Source: Ferruginibacter sp.
GTDB taxonomy: Bacteria; Bacteroidota; Bacteroidia; Chitinophagales; Chitinophagaceae
Length of the DNA: 64,000 nucleotides
Direction of reading: 5' to 3'
Assembly: GCA_025963635.1 (NCBI GenBank)
Contig: JAOQAK010000061.1
Location: forward strand, 1-64,000
Shown one piece after another: positions 45,729 through 53,397 of this stretch (positions within the stretch are counted from its first letter, which is position 1; each line of letters starts with the position of its first letter). The translations under genes and the position numbers were made by a program. The notes under the pieces were generated by a model. It saw only the letters and a program-made list of their open reading frames with translations. It made no database searches and was not told where the DNA came from.

Positions 45729-47036
45729 CTAAAACCTGAATTGCAATCGGCAGGTAAATACATTATCCTTTACATCCCCGGTATACTCCGGGAGAACGGT
45801 TTTTTCATTTGTTATTTTATCAAACCACAAAACTAATTTGGCATGTTCGGTTATAAAATAAATGTATCCGAATCCCAGGGTATTAAATCTAATATCCGCT
45901 ACATTTAAATTACTACCGGGTTTACCTATCTCTGTTCCTTCAACACCCGTATTTGGGTCGTACCAATCATACTTAATTCCCACCTGGTGACGAGTGCTTC
46001 CAAGATGCTGCAGAAAATAAAAGTAGGCTCCGCTGAATTTTCTTATATAATAGGCTTCATTGCGGGTAAACAACGCACCCGGAGTTTCGCTACTGTTGAA
46101 GGACCCTGTTTGCGTTCCGGTAATAAATTCGGCTCTTAGTTCGGTGTACCCATGCTTATTCTCAATCTTTAACTGCGCATCCGCGCCGTAATATTTACGG
46201 GGCGATAGTTTTCCAATGTTTGAAACGGCAGAATCAATAATAAAACTTTTAAGTGACCCGGCAGATTGGGTAGTGTAAACATATTGGGTGTTCTGCGTTA
46301 ACCCTCCATAAAACATAGAGACTGCGGCACCGAGGGTCATCTTTTTATTAAGATCCTGTGGCTTAATGACGATCCTGCCAATTAGGTCTTTGTGACTATC
46401 ATAGTCGGTGGTTGCAGCAAGTCCGGGACCATTAAAAATTCCGGCATCGATTTTTAAAAACTTCAACTTATTTTCTTTTGTGCGGGGCTCAAATGTAATC
46501 ATCGCACCAAGGTCCCGCTCAACCTTCATCAATGTCTGGCTCATGCGGCCCCGTTCAGGACTTTCCCGGTCACCACTTGACAAATTCAACTCATAGCTGA
46601 AAGGCCGTGCAAACAGCCCCGTGGTAAATGCAAAAAGGTGCATTTTATTTTCGGAGATCCGTCCCCATACATCTCTCACATTTACGCCTCTTTCAGTAGC
46701 GTCAAACTGAAATACAAACTGGAGGGAAGGGCCGGTCCCAATTTTGGGGAAATGTATATAGTCGAACCGGACCCTTGCTCTTCTTAGCATAAAGCGGCTA
46801 TTGCTGTTGGCAGCAAAATCGCCACCGGCAAAACCTTTGGCACCTTTGCTTTCCGCAACCTGGAATTGCGGTTGAATATACCCAGTCAATACAATGTTAT
46901 CGAAACGGTTGTATAAGGAAAGCATCCCTTTCCCCATCTCCGTGGTAGTATCTACCATATCCATTAAATACTGGGCCTGCAGCAAATGGGAGGATGATAA
47001 TGTTACCGCCAAAAAAAGCAGCAGTTTTCTAAGCAT
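45729..47036 (-). CDS. Porin of the OprO/OprP (phosphate-selective) family
   Basis: Outer-membrane barrel of 435 residues with signal peptide KLLLFLAVTLSSSHLLQAQ. The first strands, NIVLTGYIQPQFQ and SRFMLRRARVRFDY, match the porin O/P family, and barrel strands continue to the final VFTCRLQFRF. OprP channels carry phosphate or polyphosphate; whether this one does is inferred from its divergent neighbours, a DUF47 protein and a PiT transporter. The shared 126-bp region between the divergent genes has a 13-bp inverted repeat next to both start codons. No basic 'arginine ladder' can be judged from sequence alone. Confidence 0.88.
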   Translation of the reverse strand: MLRKLLLFLAVTLSSSHLLQAQYLMDMVDTTTEMGKGMLSLYNRFDNIVLTGYIQPQFQVAESKGAKGFAGGDFAANSNSRFMLRRARVRFDYIHFPKIGTGPSLQFVFQFDATERGVNVRDVWGRISENKMHLFAFTTGLFARPFSYELNLSSGDRESPERGRMSQTLMKVERDLGAMITFEPRTKENKLKFLKIDAGIFNGPGLAATTDYDSHKDLIGRIVIKPQDLNKKMTLGAAVSMFYGGLTQNTQYVYTTQSAGSLKSFIIDSAVSNIGKLSPRKYYGADAQLKIENKHGYTELRAEFITGTQTGSFNSSETPGALFTRNEAYYIRKFSGAYFYFLQHLGSTRHQVGIKYDWYDPNTGVEGTEIGKPGSNLNVADIRFNTLGFGYIYFITEHAKLVLWFDKITNEKTVLPEYTGDVKDNVFTCRLQFRF

Positions 47037-47045
47037 AAAAGCAAA

Positions 47046-47058
47046 TTTTGCGGCAAAG
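47046..47058 (-). promoter_or_regulatory. Left copy of the 13-bp inverted repeat at the phosphate module
   Basis: CTTTGCCGCAAAA on the minus strand, 9 nt before the porin ATG. Its CTTTG overlaps the presumed -7 box (TTTCTTTG, one mismatch). Confidence 0.6.
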
Positions 47059-47140
47059 AAATAACAAATTAATGTTACCCCTGTGTTAACTAATTATTAC
47101 CATTTGAAAAGGACTCAGTTATTTTGCGTTATTAGCTAAC

Positions 47141-47153
47141 CTTTGCCGCAAAA
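47141..47153 (+). promoter_or_regulatory. Right copy of the 13-bp inverted repeat at the phosphate module
   Basis: CTTTGCCGCAAAA on the plus strand, 9 nt before the DUF47 ATG, in mirror position to the left copy. It overlaps an AACCTTTG -7-like box. Confidence 0.6.
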
Positions 47154-47162
47154 TTCATATTT

Positions 47163-47813
47163 ATGGCTGGTTTAAATTCTATTTTAAAAATATTTCTACC
47201 GAAAGACAGGGTGTTTTTCCAGTTGTTTGAAAGTGTTTCGGAAGAGTTGGTGAAAATGGGAGAAAAATTGAAGGAAGTAGTAAATGAACCGGACTTTGAC
47301 AAACGCGGACAACTGATCCAGGAAATTGAAGACATGGAGCATGTCAATGATGATTACACGCACAATATTTTCACTGAACTGGGTAAAAATTTTATAACAC
47401 CATTTGACCGGGAAGATATTCATTACCTCGCTTCTGCATTGGATGATATTGCCGATTATATTTATTCTTCAGCAAAAAAAATCAATTTTTACAGGGTAAA
47501 TCCAAATGATACCGGCATTAAAAAAATGGCCGAACTGATAGCGGTAGGTTGTGTGCAGGTACACAAGGCCGTTACTGAACTCAGAAACATGAAAAATATG
47601 CGACAGATCACCGATGCACTGGTCGCCATTAATAGTATTGAAAACCAGGCGGATGACATTTTCGATATGAGCATTGAACGCCTGTTTGCAACAGAACCCG
47701 ATGCCAAGGAAGTAATTAAGAAAAGAGAAATTTACCAGGTACTGGAAATAGTTACCGACAAATGCGAAGATGCTGCGAATGTTATTGAATCCATTATTGT
47801 GAAATACGCTTAA
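47163..47813 (+). CDS. DUF47/PhoU-like accessory protein of the PiT transporter
   Basis: All-helical cytoplasmic protein of 216 residues. It starts GLNSILKIFLPKDRVFFQLFE, and has the ITPFDREDIHYLASALDDIADYI-type segment and C-terminal EIVTDKCEDAANVIESIIVKYA that mark DUF47 proteins (formerly 'phosphate transport regulator', PhoU-like). Such proteins are usually encoded next to PiT permeases and regulate or couple phosphate uptake. The PiT gene starts 111 nt downstream, beyond a short repeat tract. Family call is secure; the regulatory role is inferred from known pairs. Confidence 0.93.
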   Translation: MAGLNSILKIFLPKDRVFFQLFESVSEELVKMGEKLKEVVNEPDFDKRGQLIQEIEDMEHVNDDYTHNIFTELGKNFITPFDREDIHYLASALDDIADYIYSSAKKINFYRVNPNDTGIKKMAELIAVGCVQVHKAVTELRNMKNMRQITDALVAINSIENQADDIFDMSIERLFATEPDAKEVIKKREIYQVLEIVTDKCEDAANVIESIIVKYA

Positions 47814-47814
47814 A

Positions 47815-47920
47815 CCAATTAGCTAATTCGATAATGTGCTAATCTGCTAGTGTAAATACAATCCCTGCATCATAAGCGCAGTTATTAGCAAATTAGCTAA
47901 TTGGCAAATTATCAAATCAA
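47815..47920. repeat. Two blocks of degenerate 8-nt tandem units before the PiT gene
   Basis: First block 47815-47854: CCAATTAG, CTAATTCG, ATAATGTG, CTAATCTG, CTAGTGTA. Second block 47881-47920: GTTATTAG, CAAATTAG, CTAATTGG, CAAATTAT, CAAATCAA. Rough consensus CTAATTNG. The second ends 4 nt before the PiT ATG. Confidence 0.7.
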
Positions 47921-47924
47921 TATT

Positions 47925-49337
47925 ATGACCCTTCTTATTGTTATCGTTATTTTAGCTTTAATATTTGATTACATAAACGGCTTTCATGATGCAGCCAACT
48001 CCATTGCCACCATCGTTTCAACAAAAGTATTAACCCCCTTCCAGGCGGTGGTTTGGGCAGCCTTCTTCAACTTTGTCGCCTATTTTATTTTTAAAGACCA
48101 TGCGGTTGCCAATACTATCGGAAAATCAGTTCACCAGGAGTTCATCACGCTTCCGGTAATATTGGCTGGCCTTATTGCGGCCATTATGTGGAATTTATTA
48201 ACCTGGTGGTACGGTATACCTTCTTCCTCTTCTCACACCTTGATTGGTGGCTTTGCAGGTGCAGCAATCTCACATGCTTTTTTAACAAAGGGCTTTACCA
48301 GCATTGCCAACATCGTTGAGATAAAATACATTATAGAAATCATACTGTTTATATTTCTTGCCCCCTTAATCGGCATGGTAATATCGATTTACATTACGGT
48401 GATTACCATTATGCGCAACACCTGGGCAAAGGTTGGACTGATCATCTTGTCCGGCATTGGTACCTGGTTCCTTTTTGCGCATTTTGAACAGAACAAACTG
48501 GAAGAAAATCTGGCAAAATATTACAAGGTAGATAAACTTAAAAAGGAAGCTTCCATCGAGCCATCTAAAGCTCCTGCCTATACTTCCGCCGTTGCACATA
48601 TAAAGGCTGCGAAACCCCTGTTGGGCGATTACAAATCCATTGGTGCAGATAAACTTGCGCTGGAGGTCAAAACACAGGTAGACAGCAATGTGGATGCTGC
48701 TGCATTATCAAAAGCACTTGCAAAGGCAGACAATTCTATTATCATCTATGGTATCTTAATATTGCTGGTAATTTTTATCTGTGCATACATTTACTCGGAA
48801 AAAGTAAAATCGCCTAATGCCTATCGTACTGCCAACATGTTTAAAAAGCTTCAGTTGTTTTCATCCGGCGCATTTAGTATCGGCCATGGTGGCAATGATG
48901 CACAGAAAGTAATGGGTATTATTGCGGCGGCTTTTGTGGCATATAACAGCACAAAATATCCCGATATCACCACTGCATTAAAAGAACTCAGCTGGGTACC
49001 ATTGGCCTGTTATACGGCGATAGGTTTAGGTACAATGAGTGGAGGCTGGAAGATCGTAAAAACAATGGGCACCAAAATCACCAAGGTTACTCCTTTGGAA
49101 GGTGTGGCAGCCGAAACCTCCGGCGCACTCACTTTGTTTATGACAGAACAAATGGGTATCCCGGTAAGTACAACACACACCATTGCAGGTGCTATCATGG
49201 GAGTGGGTGCAACCAAGCGATTAAGCGCTGTTCGTTGGGGCATCACTGTTAGTTTGATGTGGGCATGGGTACTTACCATTCCCGTAAGCGCTTTGCTTGC
49301 AGGGATTATTTATTTAATCATTTCGATTTTTATCTAA
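47925..49337 (+). CDS. PiT-family inorganic phosphate transporter
   Basis: Cation-coupled phosphate permease of 470 residues from the ATG at 47925; the open frame reaches a TTG at 47901, which lies in the repeat tract and is unlikely. The duplicated PiT signatures are present: GFHDAANSIA and GIPSSSSHTLIGG in the N-terminal half, GHGGNDAQKVMG and GIPVSTTHTIAG in the C-terminal half. Between the halves is a hydrophilic insert of about 95 residues (KLEENLAKYYKV ... ALAKADNSI), predicted to be helical and outside the membrane. A terminator at 49361-49388 ends the DUF47-PiT unit. Confidence 0.95.
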   Translation: MTLLIVIVILALIFDYINGFHDAANSIATIVSTKVLTPFQAVVWAAFFNFVAYFIFKDHAVANTIGKSVHQEFITLPVILAGLIAAIMWNLLTWWYGIPSSSSHTLIGGFAGAAISHAFLTKGFTSIANIVEIKYIIEIILFIFLAPLIGMVISIYITVITIMRNTWAKVGLIILSGIGTWFLFAHFEQNKLEENLAKYYKVDKLKKEASIEPSKAPAYTSAVAHIKAAKPLLGDYKSIGADKLALEVKTQVDSNVDAAALSKALAKADNSIIIYGILILLVIFICAYIYSEKVKSPNAYRTANMFKKLQLFSSGAFSIGHGGNDAQKVMGIIAAAFVAYNSTKYPDITTALKELSWVPLACYTAIGLGTMSGGWKIVKTMGTKITKVTPLEGVAAETSGALTLFMTEQMGIPVSTTHTIAGAIMGVGATKRLSAVRWGITVSLMWAWVLTIPVSALLAGIIYLIISIFI

Positions 49338-49360
49338 TGCCATCTAAATAGTTTTTTTTC

Positions 49361-49388
49361 AATCACTCACCGCAATGAGTGATTTTTT
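49361..49388 (+). terminator. Rho-independent terminator after the PiT gene
   Basis: Nine-bp perfect stem AATCACTCA / TGAGTGATT with a 6-nt loop, running into a T-run. Confidence 0.9.
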
Positions 49389-49409
49389 ATTTTGGTAAAA
49401 AACATACTG

Positions 49410-49417
49410 TAAATTTG
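49410..49417 (+). promoter_or_regulatory. -7-like box upstream of galE
   Basis: TAAATTTG matches TAnnTTTG exactly, 67 nt before the ATG. The nearest TTTG upstream is only 15 nt away, short of the usual 19-21, so the call is tentative. Confidence 0.4.
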
Positions 49418-49484
49418 TAAAATACCAGGCTTAAGGCAATAAAGCATTTGAAAGGAAAACCCAACATCTTCAATTAAGTAAAAC

Positions 49485-50525
49485 ATGAACAAAATATTAG
49501 TTACTGGCGGTTGCGGCTACATTGGAGTGCATACTATAGTAGATCTCGCGCAAAATGGCTACGAAGTGATTTCCGTGGATGATAACTCCAGGAGCAGTAT
49601 GGATATTCTTAAAGGTGCCGGGGAGATCATCGGCAAAAAGATAAAAAACTATGTAGTAGACCTTTGCAACCTGAAGGAAACGGAAAATATCTTTGAAGAA
49701 AATAAAGACATCACGGGCATTATACATTTTGCTGCTTTTAAAGCAGTTGGGGAGTCAGTTGAAAAACCATTGATGTACTTTGAAAACAATCTTACCTCCC
49801 TGGTGAATGTTTTAAAATGTGCTGCGAAATACAATGTTCCTCATTTTGTTTTTTCATCTTCCTGTACTGTTTACGGCAGCCCGGATGCTATACCCGTAAC
49901 GGAAGAAACTCCTCAAAAACCTGCGGAGTCCCCCTATGGCGCTACCAAACAAATGGGCGAAGTAATTGTAAACGCTACAGTAAAAAGTACGCCCATACAG
50001 GCTATTCTCTTAAGGTATTTCAACCCGGTGGGAGCGCATCCTTCTATAAAAATTGGCGAAATTCCCCTGGGCAAACCTGCCAACCTGGTACCGGCGATTA
50101 CCCAAACAGCTATTGGGAAATGGCCTACCATGCAGGTTTGGGGCACCGATTATCCCACCAGGGATGGCAGTTGTTTACGCGATTACATACATATCTGCGA
50201 TATTGCCCATGCCCATACCCTGGCCCTCAATTACCTGTTTGAAAAGAAGCTCAAGCAAAATCCGGAGATATTTAATCTTGGCACAGGGGATGGATACACC
50301 GTGCTCGAAGTGATTCATGCGTTTGAAAAAATGAGCGGCGTGAAATTGAATTATCAACTCGGTCCCCGCCGTGCCGGCGACGTTGTGGCGATTTATGCCA
50401 ATAACAATAAAGCAAAAAGTGAATTGGGATGGAATCCACAGTATAACCTCGATGATATGATGGCTTCCGCATGGAAATGGGAACTGAAATTAAAAAACGA
50501 ATCCTCCCAGGGTGCTACTTCATAA
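49485..50525 (+). CDS. galE: UDP-glucose 4-epimerase
   Basis: Short-chain dehydrogenase-type epimerase of 346 residues, interconverting UDP-glucose and UDP-galactose for the Leloir pathway and envelope glycans. NAD-binding GxxGxxG appears in VTGGCGYIGVHT at the N terminus. The catalytic elements are Ser-Ser-Cys-Thr in VFSSSCTVYG and Tyr-x3-Lys in SPYGATKQMGE. Later family motifs are RYFNPVGAHPS, NLVPAITQ and DYPTRDGSCLRDYIHICDIA. Length and motif order match bacterial GalE. A UDP-GlcNAc 4-epimerase activity cannot be excluded. It is monocistronic, bounded by terminators on both sides. Confidence 0.95.
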   Translation: MNKILVTGGCGYIGVHTIVDLAQNGYEVISVDDNSRSSMDILKGAGEIIGKKIKNYVVDLCNLKETENIFEENKDITGIIHFAAFKAVGESVEKPLMYFENNLTSLVNVLKCAAKYNVPHFVFSSSCTVYGSPDAIPVTEETPQKPAESPYGATKQMGEVIVNATVKSTPIQAILLRYFNPVGAHPSIKIGEIPLGKPANLVPAITQTAIGKWPTMQVWGTDYPTRDGSCLRDYIHICDIAHAHTLALNYLFEKKLKQNPEIFNLGTGDGYTVLEVIHAFEKMSGVKLNYQLGPRRAGDVVAIYANNNKAKSELGWNPQYNLDDMMASAWKWELKLKNESSQGATS

Positions 50526-50594
50526 TGTATATTCCGCGATTTAGCCGTTGGTTATCAACTGCGGATGATAAAATTTGATTAAACCTTAAGATAC

Positions 50595-50619
50595 AAAACC
50601 AATCTTACGATTGGTTTTT
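50595..50619 (+). terminator. Rho-independent terminator between galE and the sigma-factor gene
   Basis: Ten-bp stem AAAACCAATC / GATTGGTTTT with a 4-nt TTAC loop and a T-run. It separates galE from the ECF operon, and a -7-like TACTTTTA follows directly at 50621. Confidence 0.88.
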
Positions 50620-50644
50620 CTACTTTTATACCTGTTTAACACTC

Positions 50645-51199
50645 ATGGCCCAACAATATTTAGAAGATGCAGTGCTCCTGATGCAATTTAAAGACCCCGC
50701 CACAAAGGAACGGGGCTTTACAGCGATCATAAAAAAATACCAGGAAAAATTGTACTGGCATATTCGGCGCCTTGTGGTTGAACATGAAGATGCAAATGAT
50801 GTGTTGCAGAATATGTTTATCAAGGTTTGGAACGGACTGGAAAATTTCCGGGAAGACAGCCAGTTATACACCTGGATGTATCGCATTGCTACCAATGAGA
50901 GCCTTACCTTTCTTGAACAGCAGAAAAAACGTGCCTCCGTTTCCATTGATAATAGCGATAATGGACTCAGCAACCAGTTAAAAGCAGATAAGAATTTTGA
51001 TATTAACAAAGCCGAATGGAAATTACAACTGGCGATGCAGCAACTGCCCGAAAAACAAAGGGCGGTTTTTAATCTAAGGTATTACGACGAAATGCCTTAC
51101 GAAGAAATGAGTCGTGTACTGGAAACCAGCGAGGGCGCTTTAAAGGCCAGCTATCATCATGCAGTAAAGAAAATAGAGGATTACATTCTAAATCATTAA
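50645..51199 (+). CDS. ECF-type RNA polymerase sigma factor
   Basis: Alternative sigma factor of 184 residues. Region 2 is seen in YQEKLYWHIRRLVVEHEDANDVLQNMFIKVWNGL and LYTWMYRIATNES; region 4 in LPEKQRAVFNLRYYDEMPYEEMSRVL followed by the recognition helix SEGALKASYHHAVKK. There is no region 1 or 3, as expected of the ECF group. Two cotranscribed genes follow: the repeat-containing membrane protein, 33 nt downstream, and a Spy-like exported protein. This is the layout of an ECF sigma factor with its anti-sigma factor and a periplasmic sensor, so envelope stress is a reasonable but unproven signal. Confidence 0.94.
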   Translation: MAQQYLEDAVLLMQFKDPATKERGFTAIIKKYQEKLYWHIRRLVVEHEDANDVLQNMFIKVWNGLENFREDSQLYTWMYRIATNESLTFLEQQKKRASVSIDNSDNGLSNQLKADKNFDINKAEWKLQLAMQQLPEKQRAVFNLRYYDEMPYEEMSRVLETSEGALKASYHHAVKKIEDYILNH

Positions 51200-51232
51200 A
51201 CCATCATACCGTTTTAAGGTCTTATTAATCGG

Positions 51233-52123
51233 ATGGAAACAAAAGCTGATATATTATACGAACTAAATTTCTTAAGTCCCCTGATCGCAGCAATGGAAAA
51301 GAAAAATGTTTTCAGGGTACCTGAGGGGTATTTTGAGAGCGTTTCAGATACTGTATTGATATGTTTACAGGAAGAAAATGAGCTGCATAATCCATTAGAA
51401 GAGAAAGTTATGGCCAATGTACCAACAGGGTATTTTGATAATTTGCCTGCTACTATATTGGATAGAATAAAGGCCGGCGAAACAGCTAAGGAAGAAATCA
51501 GCAATTTATCTTCCGTATTGTATGGCATACAAAATAAAAATGTGTTTGAAGTGCCGGATGGATATTTTGAAAGCATTCCGACACACTTTTTCTACACTAT
51601 AAATTCAGCTGCGAATGAAATAAAGGAGCACTCCCCTTTATTATATGATATCAAAAGCAAAAATGTTTTTGAAATTCCTGTAAATTATTTCACGCATTTG
51701 CCAGATGCAATTTTAACAAAAGCAAAGGCCCAAACTGCCAAAGTGGTGAGCATGCAAAAGCGGAGTTGGCCAAAGCGGAATTTGCTGCGATACGCAATAG
51801 CCGCAATGTTCATGGGTGTTATGGCCCTCGGCGTGTATAAATTTATCGATAAACCGATAAACACTACTGCGCTGGCGTCATTGGATGCTTCGATTGAGAA
51901 AGGAAAAAATATGAATGAAGAGCAGTTTAATGAAACAATACAAAATCTTACTGAAGCAGATATTGCTAAATACCTTGAAGCAAACGGCGATATTGCCGAT
52001 ATGGCGCTTTTAAGAGGCAATTTGCAGGATGTTAGCTTGCCCAGCCAGGAAGATTATTTACTGGATGGAGCCACCCTCGATAAATATTTAAAGGAAATTG
52101 AAAAAACAACACCGGGTAATTAG
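51233..52123 (+). CDS. Probable anti-sigma factor with four VPxGYF-type repeats and one membrane helix
   Basis: Protein of 296 residues with four N-terminal copies of a motif of the form N-V-F-x-(V/I)-P-x-x-Y-F: NVFRVPEGYFES (about 25-36), NVPTGYFDN (62-70), NVFEVPDGYFES (103-114) and NVFEIPVNYFTH (144-155), each followed by an amphipathic stretch. A single membrane helix lies at about 185-203 (RYAIAAMFMGVMALGVYKF), leaving a roughly 90-residue acidic periplasmic tail. With an ECF sigma gene before it and a Spy-like gene 10 nt after, an anti-sigma role is likely: the cytoplasmic repeats could bind sigma. No zinc-binding anti-sigma motif is visible. Confidence 0.72.
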   Translation: METKADILYELNFLSPLIAAMEKKNVFRVPEGYFESVSDTVLICLQEENELHNPLEEKVMANVPTGYFDNLPATILDRIKAGETAKEEISNLSSVLYGIQNKNVFEVPDGYFESIPTHFFYTINSAANEIKEHSPLLYDIKSKNVFEIPVNYFTHLPDAILTKAKAQTAKVVSMQKRSWPKRNLLRYAIAAMFMGVMALGVYKFIDKPINTTALASLDASIEKGKNMNEEQFNETIQNLTEADIAKYLEANGDIADMALLRGNLQDVSLPSQEDYLLDGATLDKYLKEIEKTTPGN

Positions 52124-52133
52124 GTGAACCAGC

Positions 52134-52544
52134 ATGAAAAAATTATACATTTTAGTAATATCCTTAAGTATAGCAGGCTTTGCCGGTGCCCAAAACAATC
52201 AGCCCTCTGAGAAAAGGCAACAGGATATTGAAGCACTTAAAGTTGCTTTTATCAGTAGGGAACTTAACCTTACTCCTGAGGAAGCCCAGAAATTTTGGCC
52301 GGTTTATAACCAGTATGCAAAGGAGTTGAGTGCGACTATCAAAGATGATGAAGATGTACTTGATCGGGATGAAAAGGTTCTAAACCTGCGAAAAAGATAC
52401 CGGGATCAATTTACAAAAATTCTTGGGGCGGAAAGAATGAACCAGGTATTTAATGCGGAAGGAAGATTTCGTCAATTATTGATTAAATCTTTGCGCAACC
52501 AGCGTAATAAAGGGAACAGACAAATGCTCCAAAGGGGGCTATGA
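52134..52544 (+). CDS. Spy/CpxP-like exported protein
   Basis: Small periplasmic protein of 136 residues: signal peptide KKLYILVISLSIAGFAGAQ, then a charged helical body. The family feature is LNLTPEEAQKFWPVYNQYAKEL followed by KILGAERMNQVFNAEGRFR, matching the LTxxQ-type helical pattern of Spy/CpxP and 'sensor of ECF-type sigma factor' proteins found after such sigma genes in Bacteroidota. The C-terminal tail is Arg/Lys-rich (RNQRNKGNRQM). It may bind metals or unfolded proteins and signal to the anti-sigma factor; this is inference from position. A terminator follows at 52588-52611. Confidence 0.8.
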   Translation: MKKLYILVISLSIAGFAGAQNNQPSEKRQQDIEALKVAFISRELNLTPEEAQKFWPVYNQYAKELSATIKDDEDVLDRDEKVLNLRKRYRDQFTKILGAERMNQVFNAEGRFRQLLIKSLRNQRNKGNRQMLQRGL

Positions 52545-52587
52545 CAATGTTAACGGAGCCAATAAGGTGGACATGAGATAACAATCT

Positions 52588-52611
52588 GGCATCAGCGATG
52601 ATGCCTTTTTT
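52588..52611 (+). terminator. Rho-independent terminator of the ECF operon
   Basis: Seven-bp stem GGCATCA / TGATGCC with a GCGA loop and six T. The T-run touches the stop codon of the convergent MBL-fold gene. Confidence 0.9.
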
Positions 52612-53356
52612 ATTTAAAACTAAACACAGGAGTCCTGATGTCGTGATAAAAAAGAAAGGTCCAGTTCTCTTGCTGGCCCTGCTGCCACCATTGCTGCCTT
52701 AACTCCATGCATTTCTTCCCATCAAAATCATATTTGGCAATAAAACGGCTTTTCATCTGCTGAAGCTGCGGAGCCACATCACCTCCGAAAAAGACCTTCT
52801 CCCCTCCTTCTTCAATCCAAAATACCTGGTGAAAAGGGGAATGGCCACCACTTACTTCATAACGGATATAATCATCAATGATTCCACTCACCTCCAAAAA
52901 AATTACTTTATCCGAGTTTTCCAAAATATCAAAATCGGCGGTTGAATAAGATGAATTTTCCTTTGCAAGCGCAAAATCCAACTCACTTCTGTTTACATAA
53001 TACATGGCATGTGGAAAATTCAAAAAGTGCTGGTGTAATACCTTGTCTTCCCTGCTAATACCCCCGGAATGGTCTTTATGTAAATGGCTTAACAGTACCT
53101 TGGTAACATCCATTGGATTAATATCATTATCCAACAGGTTCTGGTGGATCTGTAAAGTGCCTTCAGCGTTGCTGAATCCTAAACCTGTATCGATAATGAT
53201 CACATCATTTGCAGTTACAATACAAAAGGGCTGAATCTCTACCAATAGGCTGCCAACAGACCTTTGTTGCAAATCATCATTGCCCTTATCAAACGGTATA
53301 AAGCGCTTTGTTTTATCTACGGTGAAAGCACCTTCGCTCAATGGAATTATTTTCAT
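52610..53356 (-). CDS. Metallo-beta-lactamase-fold hydrolase
   Basis: Protein of 248 residues from the ATG at 53356; the frame is open for 109 more codons upstream, but those overlap rodA and are not coding. The zinc site HxHxDH is present as His91, His93, Asp95 and His96 in LSHLHKDHSGG, and the second-shell DTGLGF strand is before it. A later His (SGGHSPFHQVFWIEEG) and Asp in FFGGDVAP complete the fold. This superfamily includes lactonases, glyoxalase II and phosphodiesterases; the substrate cannot be named. It follows rodA by 41 nt and may be read from the rod-shape operon. Confidence 0.88.
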   Translation of the reverse strand: MKIIPLSEGAFTVDKTKRFIPFDKGNDDLQQRSVGSLLVEIQPFCIVTANDVIIIDTGLGFSNAEGTLQIHQNLLDNDINPMDVTKVLLSHLHKDHSGGISREDKVLHQHFLNFPHAMYYVNRSELDFALAKENSSYSTADFDILENSDKVIFLEVSGIIDDYIRYEVSGGHSPFHQVFWIEEGGEKVFFGGDVAPQLQQMKSRFIAKYDFDGKKCMELRQQWWQQGQQENWTFLFYHDIRTPVFSFK

Positions 53357-53397
53357 GTTCTTAAGTATGATGGTGATTTCTTTTACCCTGTGCCCAT

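Noticed and set aside
45729..47036. Reading the porin as the partner of susC3
   Set aside because: It is separated by over 900 bp, belongs to the OprO/P family and is divergent from phosphate-transport genes.
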